Shown here: positions 5,138-6,968 of the stretch, in pieces
How positions within the stretch are numbered: position 1 is the first letter of the stretch
Layout of the letters: each line of letters begins with the position of its first letter
NCBI GenBank assembly: GCA_003978185.1
Contig: QOAH01000011.1
Location: forward strand, 1 to 6,968
DNA: 6,968 bases
Direction of reading: 5' to 3'
Source of the DNA: Candidatus Thioglobus sp.
GTDB taxonomy: Bacteria > Pseudomonadota > Gammaproteobacteria > PS1 > Thioglobaceae
Translations under genes and position numbers: made by a program
Notes under the pieces: model-generated
The model's input: only the letters and a program-made list of their open reading frames with translations
Told to the model about the DNA's origin: nothing
The model's database searches: none

Positions 5138-6968
5138 GTATGCAGGTATGGTTTGTTTTAATGATTGGTATGTCGGCCTCTTGGTTGATTTGGTTTTTAT
5201 ATCGTCCATTACAAGGTAATGACTTCAACCTTCAGAAATCAAATATCGCATTAGGCAAACAAAGACAAAAGGAATTAGAGCAAGATTTAGAAGGGGGGTT
5301 AATTGATGCGCAATCTTTTTCACAAGCTCGAGATGAAATTACACAAACTTTGGCAGTTGAATTAAACCAAACAACTGACAATTCTTTTGCTAATAATCAA
5401 TCTCAAAACAATTATGGATCATTTGCATTTGTTTTAATTTTCTTATCGGTATTTTCTTTTGGCATTTATGATGCATTATCGCCAGACAAATCTCAAAAGC
5501 TTGAATCAGTAGAGCAGAAAGTTGCTTCATTGAGTTTAGACGAGAGCATAATCAAATTACAAGAGCATTTGGACAAAGAGCCTAGTGATGCAAAAGCATG
5601 GCAGATGCTTGGGTTGACTTATTTTGAATTAGATAATTTAAATGAGTCGTTGAAAGCCTATGAAAAATCACACCAATTAGATGAAAACAACGTCAGAACG
5701 CTAGTTGAATACGCTACAACATTAGCCAGATTAAAAAATGGAATTTTTGATGGAAAGCCAGAAAAAATGGTTGAAAGGGCGCTATCTATTAACCCAAATT
5801 CAATTGATGCTATTTATTTAACGGGTTTAATTGCGGCCAATCAGCAAGATTTTGCAACAGCCGAAAGGCAATGGAAGCAAGCATTGATGCTATTATCTTT
5901 GACAGATCCTAATCGTCAAGCTATGCAAGAAATGTTAGAGCAAGTGCAGAGTATGGGAGCACCGCAGTCTCAAAATGGCTTAATGGTCGATGTTACTATT
6001 CCTGAACAATTGATGCGTGAACGTTCAAAGGATGATTATTTGATGGTTTATGCCAAAGCTGCAACAGGTATGCCAATGCCAATTTCAATTGTAAAAATAC
6101 GCTTAAAAGATTTTACTGGCAGAGTTATTTTGTCAGATGATAATTCAGTGATGCCATCTCGTTTATTGTCACAAGCGAAAAAAATTATTGTGGTTGCTAG
6201 AATTAGCCAGACAGGTAATGCAATGAAACAATCAGGAGATGTAGATTTTGCCAGCGACCCATTTGAATTAAAAGGCACATCTAGGATCTTATTAGATATG
6301 ACACCCGAACCTGAGGTCGGCGAAGAGCCGCTTCTTCCTACCAAAGAAAGTATTCAAAGCTTAGAGCAAAAAGTTAAAGACAGTCCTAAAGATGCTGAGT
6401 CATGGGCTTTGCTGGGTTATTCTTATATTTCTATCGGTAAAAATAAAGCAGGTGTTGCTGCGTACAATCAAGCCAGAGAGTTAGAGCCAACCAATGTCAG
6501 TTTGTTAATTGAAAGCGCCTCTATTCTTGCACAACTACAAAATGATCAATTCCGAGGCGAGCCAATTAAATTGGTTAATCAGGCACTACAGCTTGACGAA
6601 AATAATGTTGAAGCGTTATGGCGTTTGGGCCTGTACCAGTATCAACAGAATACGATCGACCTTGCTATTGCAACTTGGGAACGCACACTGCCATTGATGC
6701 CGAGTCAGTCTAAAGCAAAAATTGCTTTAATGAAAACATTGGTCATGGTTAAAGAAAAACATTCAGGAAAAACTCAAAAAGATGAAACAGTCAAACTGAC
6801 AGTTAATGTTGATATTGATCCAAGCATTATGCAGAATCGACTGCGAAGCAATGATTTTATTATGATTTATGTGCGTGCAGCAAGCGGTATGCCAATACCA
6901 ATTGCTATTGAAAAGATGCGCTTAAAGGATTTTTCAGGCAAGGTTACTTTGTCAGATAATAATTCAGT
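5134..6968 (+). CDS. ccmI: Cytochrome c biogenesis protein CcmI with a duplicated periplasmic module, 3' end beyond the window
   Basis: The ATG overlapping the ccmF stop opens a frame of 611 codons that runs off the right edge without a stop. CcmI is the inner-membrane chaperone that holds apocytochrome c for the CcmF/H haem lyase. It shows the family layout: helix 1 (about 5-23), a charged loop with KQRQKELEQDLEGGLID (42-58), helix 2 (about 96-114), then periplasmic TPRs (AKAWQMLGLTYFEL at 153-166; IDAIYLTGLIAANQQDF at 224-240) and the CcmI C-terminal beta domain (about 285-380: VYAKAATGMPMPI, VVARISQTGNAMKQSGDV). A normal CcmI would end around residue 390. Here a Pro/Glu-rich linker (390-402) leads into a second TPR set (AESWALLGYSYISI at 421-434; VEALWRLGLYQYQQN at 492-506) and a second beta domain (from about 555), cut by the edge. 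Extrapolating from module one, the full protein would be about 665 residues. ccmG and ccmH are missing between ccmF and this gene. Confidence 0.9.
   Translation, partial: MSMQVWFVLMIGMSASWLIWFLYRPLQGNDFNLQKSNIALGKQRQKELEQDLEGGLIDAQSFSQARDEITQTLAVELNQTTDNSFANNQSQNNYGSFAFVLIFLSVFSFGIYDALSPDKSQKLESVEQKVASLSLDESIIKLQEHLDKEPSDAKAWQMLGLTYFELDNLNESLKAYEKSHQLDENNVRTLVEYATTLARLKNGIFDGKPEKMVERALSINPNSIDAIYLTGLIAANQQDFATAERQWKQALMLLSLTDPNRQAMQEMLEQVQSMGAPQSQNGLMVDVTIPEQLMRERSKDDYLMVYAKAATGMPMPISIVKIRLKDFTGRVILSDDNSVMPSRLLSQAKKIIVVARISQTGNAMKQSGDVDFASDPFELKGTSRILLDMTPEPEVGEEPLLPTKESIQSLEQKVKDSPKDAESWALLGYSYISIGKNKAGVAAYNQARELEPTNVSLLIESASILAQLQNDQFRGEPIKLVNQALQLDENNVEALWRLGLYQYQQNTIDLAIATWERTLPLMPSQSKAKIALMKTLVMVKEKHSGKTQKDETVKLTVNVDIDPSIMQNRLRSNDFIMIYVRAASGMPIPIAIEKMRLKDFSGKVTLSDNNS
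5539..6968 (+). repeat. Tandem intragenic duplication of the CcmI TPR plus C-terminal domain
   Basis: Codons 136-338 (5539-6147) align collinearly with codons 404-611 (6343-6966). The offset is 268 codons in the TPR part and 273 in the beta domain, so five codons were gained or lost between. TPR parts are diverged but keep register (for example DESI/KESI and QLDENNV in both copies). The beta domains are closest: residues 306-338 and 579-611 are identical at 22 of 33 positions, and DNA similarity is still visible, with TGTCAGAT, AATTCAGT and GGTATGCCAAT in both at an 819-base spacing. The second copy is truncated by the window end. Confidence 0.88.

Noticed and set aside
6048..6697. Open frames at 6048-6344 (minus) and 6509-6697 (plus)
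   Set aside because: They lie inside the continuous 611-codon ccmI frame and show no domain pattern.
5539..6968. The ccmI repeat as an assembly or sequencing duplication
   Set aside because: The copies differ at many codons throughout and are joined by a unique linker, so they are diverged paralogous segments and not a copied read.
1..6968. CRISPR array, insertion sequence, toxin-antitoxin or phage genes
   Set aside because: I saw no regularly spaced repeats, terminal inverted repeats, transposase-like frames or other accessory genes on either strand.

Overview
The window is an AT-rich stretch of bacterial chromosome with tightly packed housekeeping genes. By recognition of the proteins it is gammaproteobacterial. 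Low GC, short intergenic gaps, a fused siroheme synthase and System I cytochrome c maturation would suit a sulfur-oxidising marine lineage such as the SUP05/Thioglobus group or related symbionts. That placement is an inference from general character, not from a diagnostic marker.

Left part (1-1930): a cysteine-rich gene of unknown function runs leftward off the edge (1-283). A 64-base divergent region separates it from cysG (348-1736), a complete bifunctional siroheme synthase. cysG converges on a small two-helix membrane protein gene of the DUF2892 type (1733-1930, minus strand), and the two overlap by 4 bases.

Middle (1931-2392): a tRNA-Leu(UAG) gene (2015-2099) with its own -10 box and a strong intrinsic terminator. 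Non-coding DNA follows, with a second terminator-like hairpin that no gene explains. Then comes a promoter and a structured leader in front of serB.

Right part (2393-6968): serB (phosphoserine phosphatase), ccmF (haem lyase subunit for cytochrome c maturation) and a ccmI-type gene lie in one direction with gaps of 12 and -4 bases, so they are probably co-transcribed. The ccmI-type frame is open from 5134 to the right edge with no stop.

The most unusual feature is in that last gene. After the usual two membrane helices, the periplasmic TPR plus C-terminal beta domain of CcmI occurs twice in tandem, at a period of about 268-273 codons. ccmG and ccmH, which normally sit between ccmF and ccmI, are absent here.

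Functionally, CysG makes the sirohaem cofactor of sulfite/nitrite reductases. SerB performs the last step of serine synthesis. CcmF and CcmI attach haem to apocytochromes c at the outer face of the inner membrane. I found no mobile element, CRISPR array or other clear accessory system.
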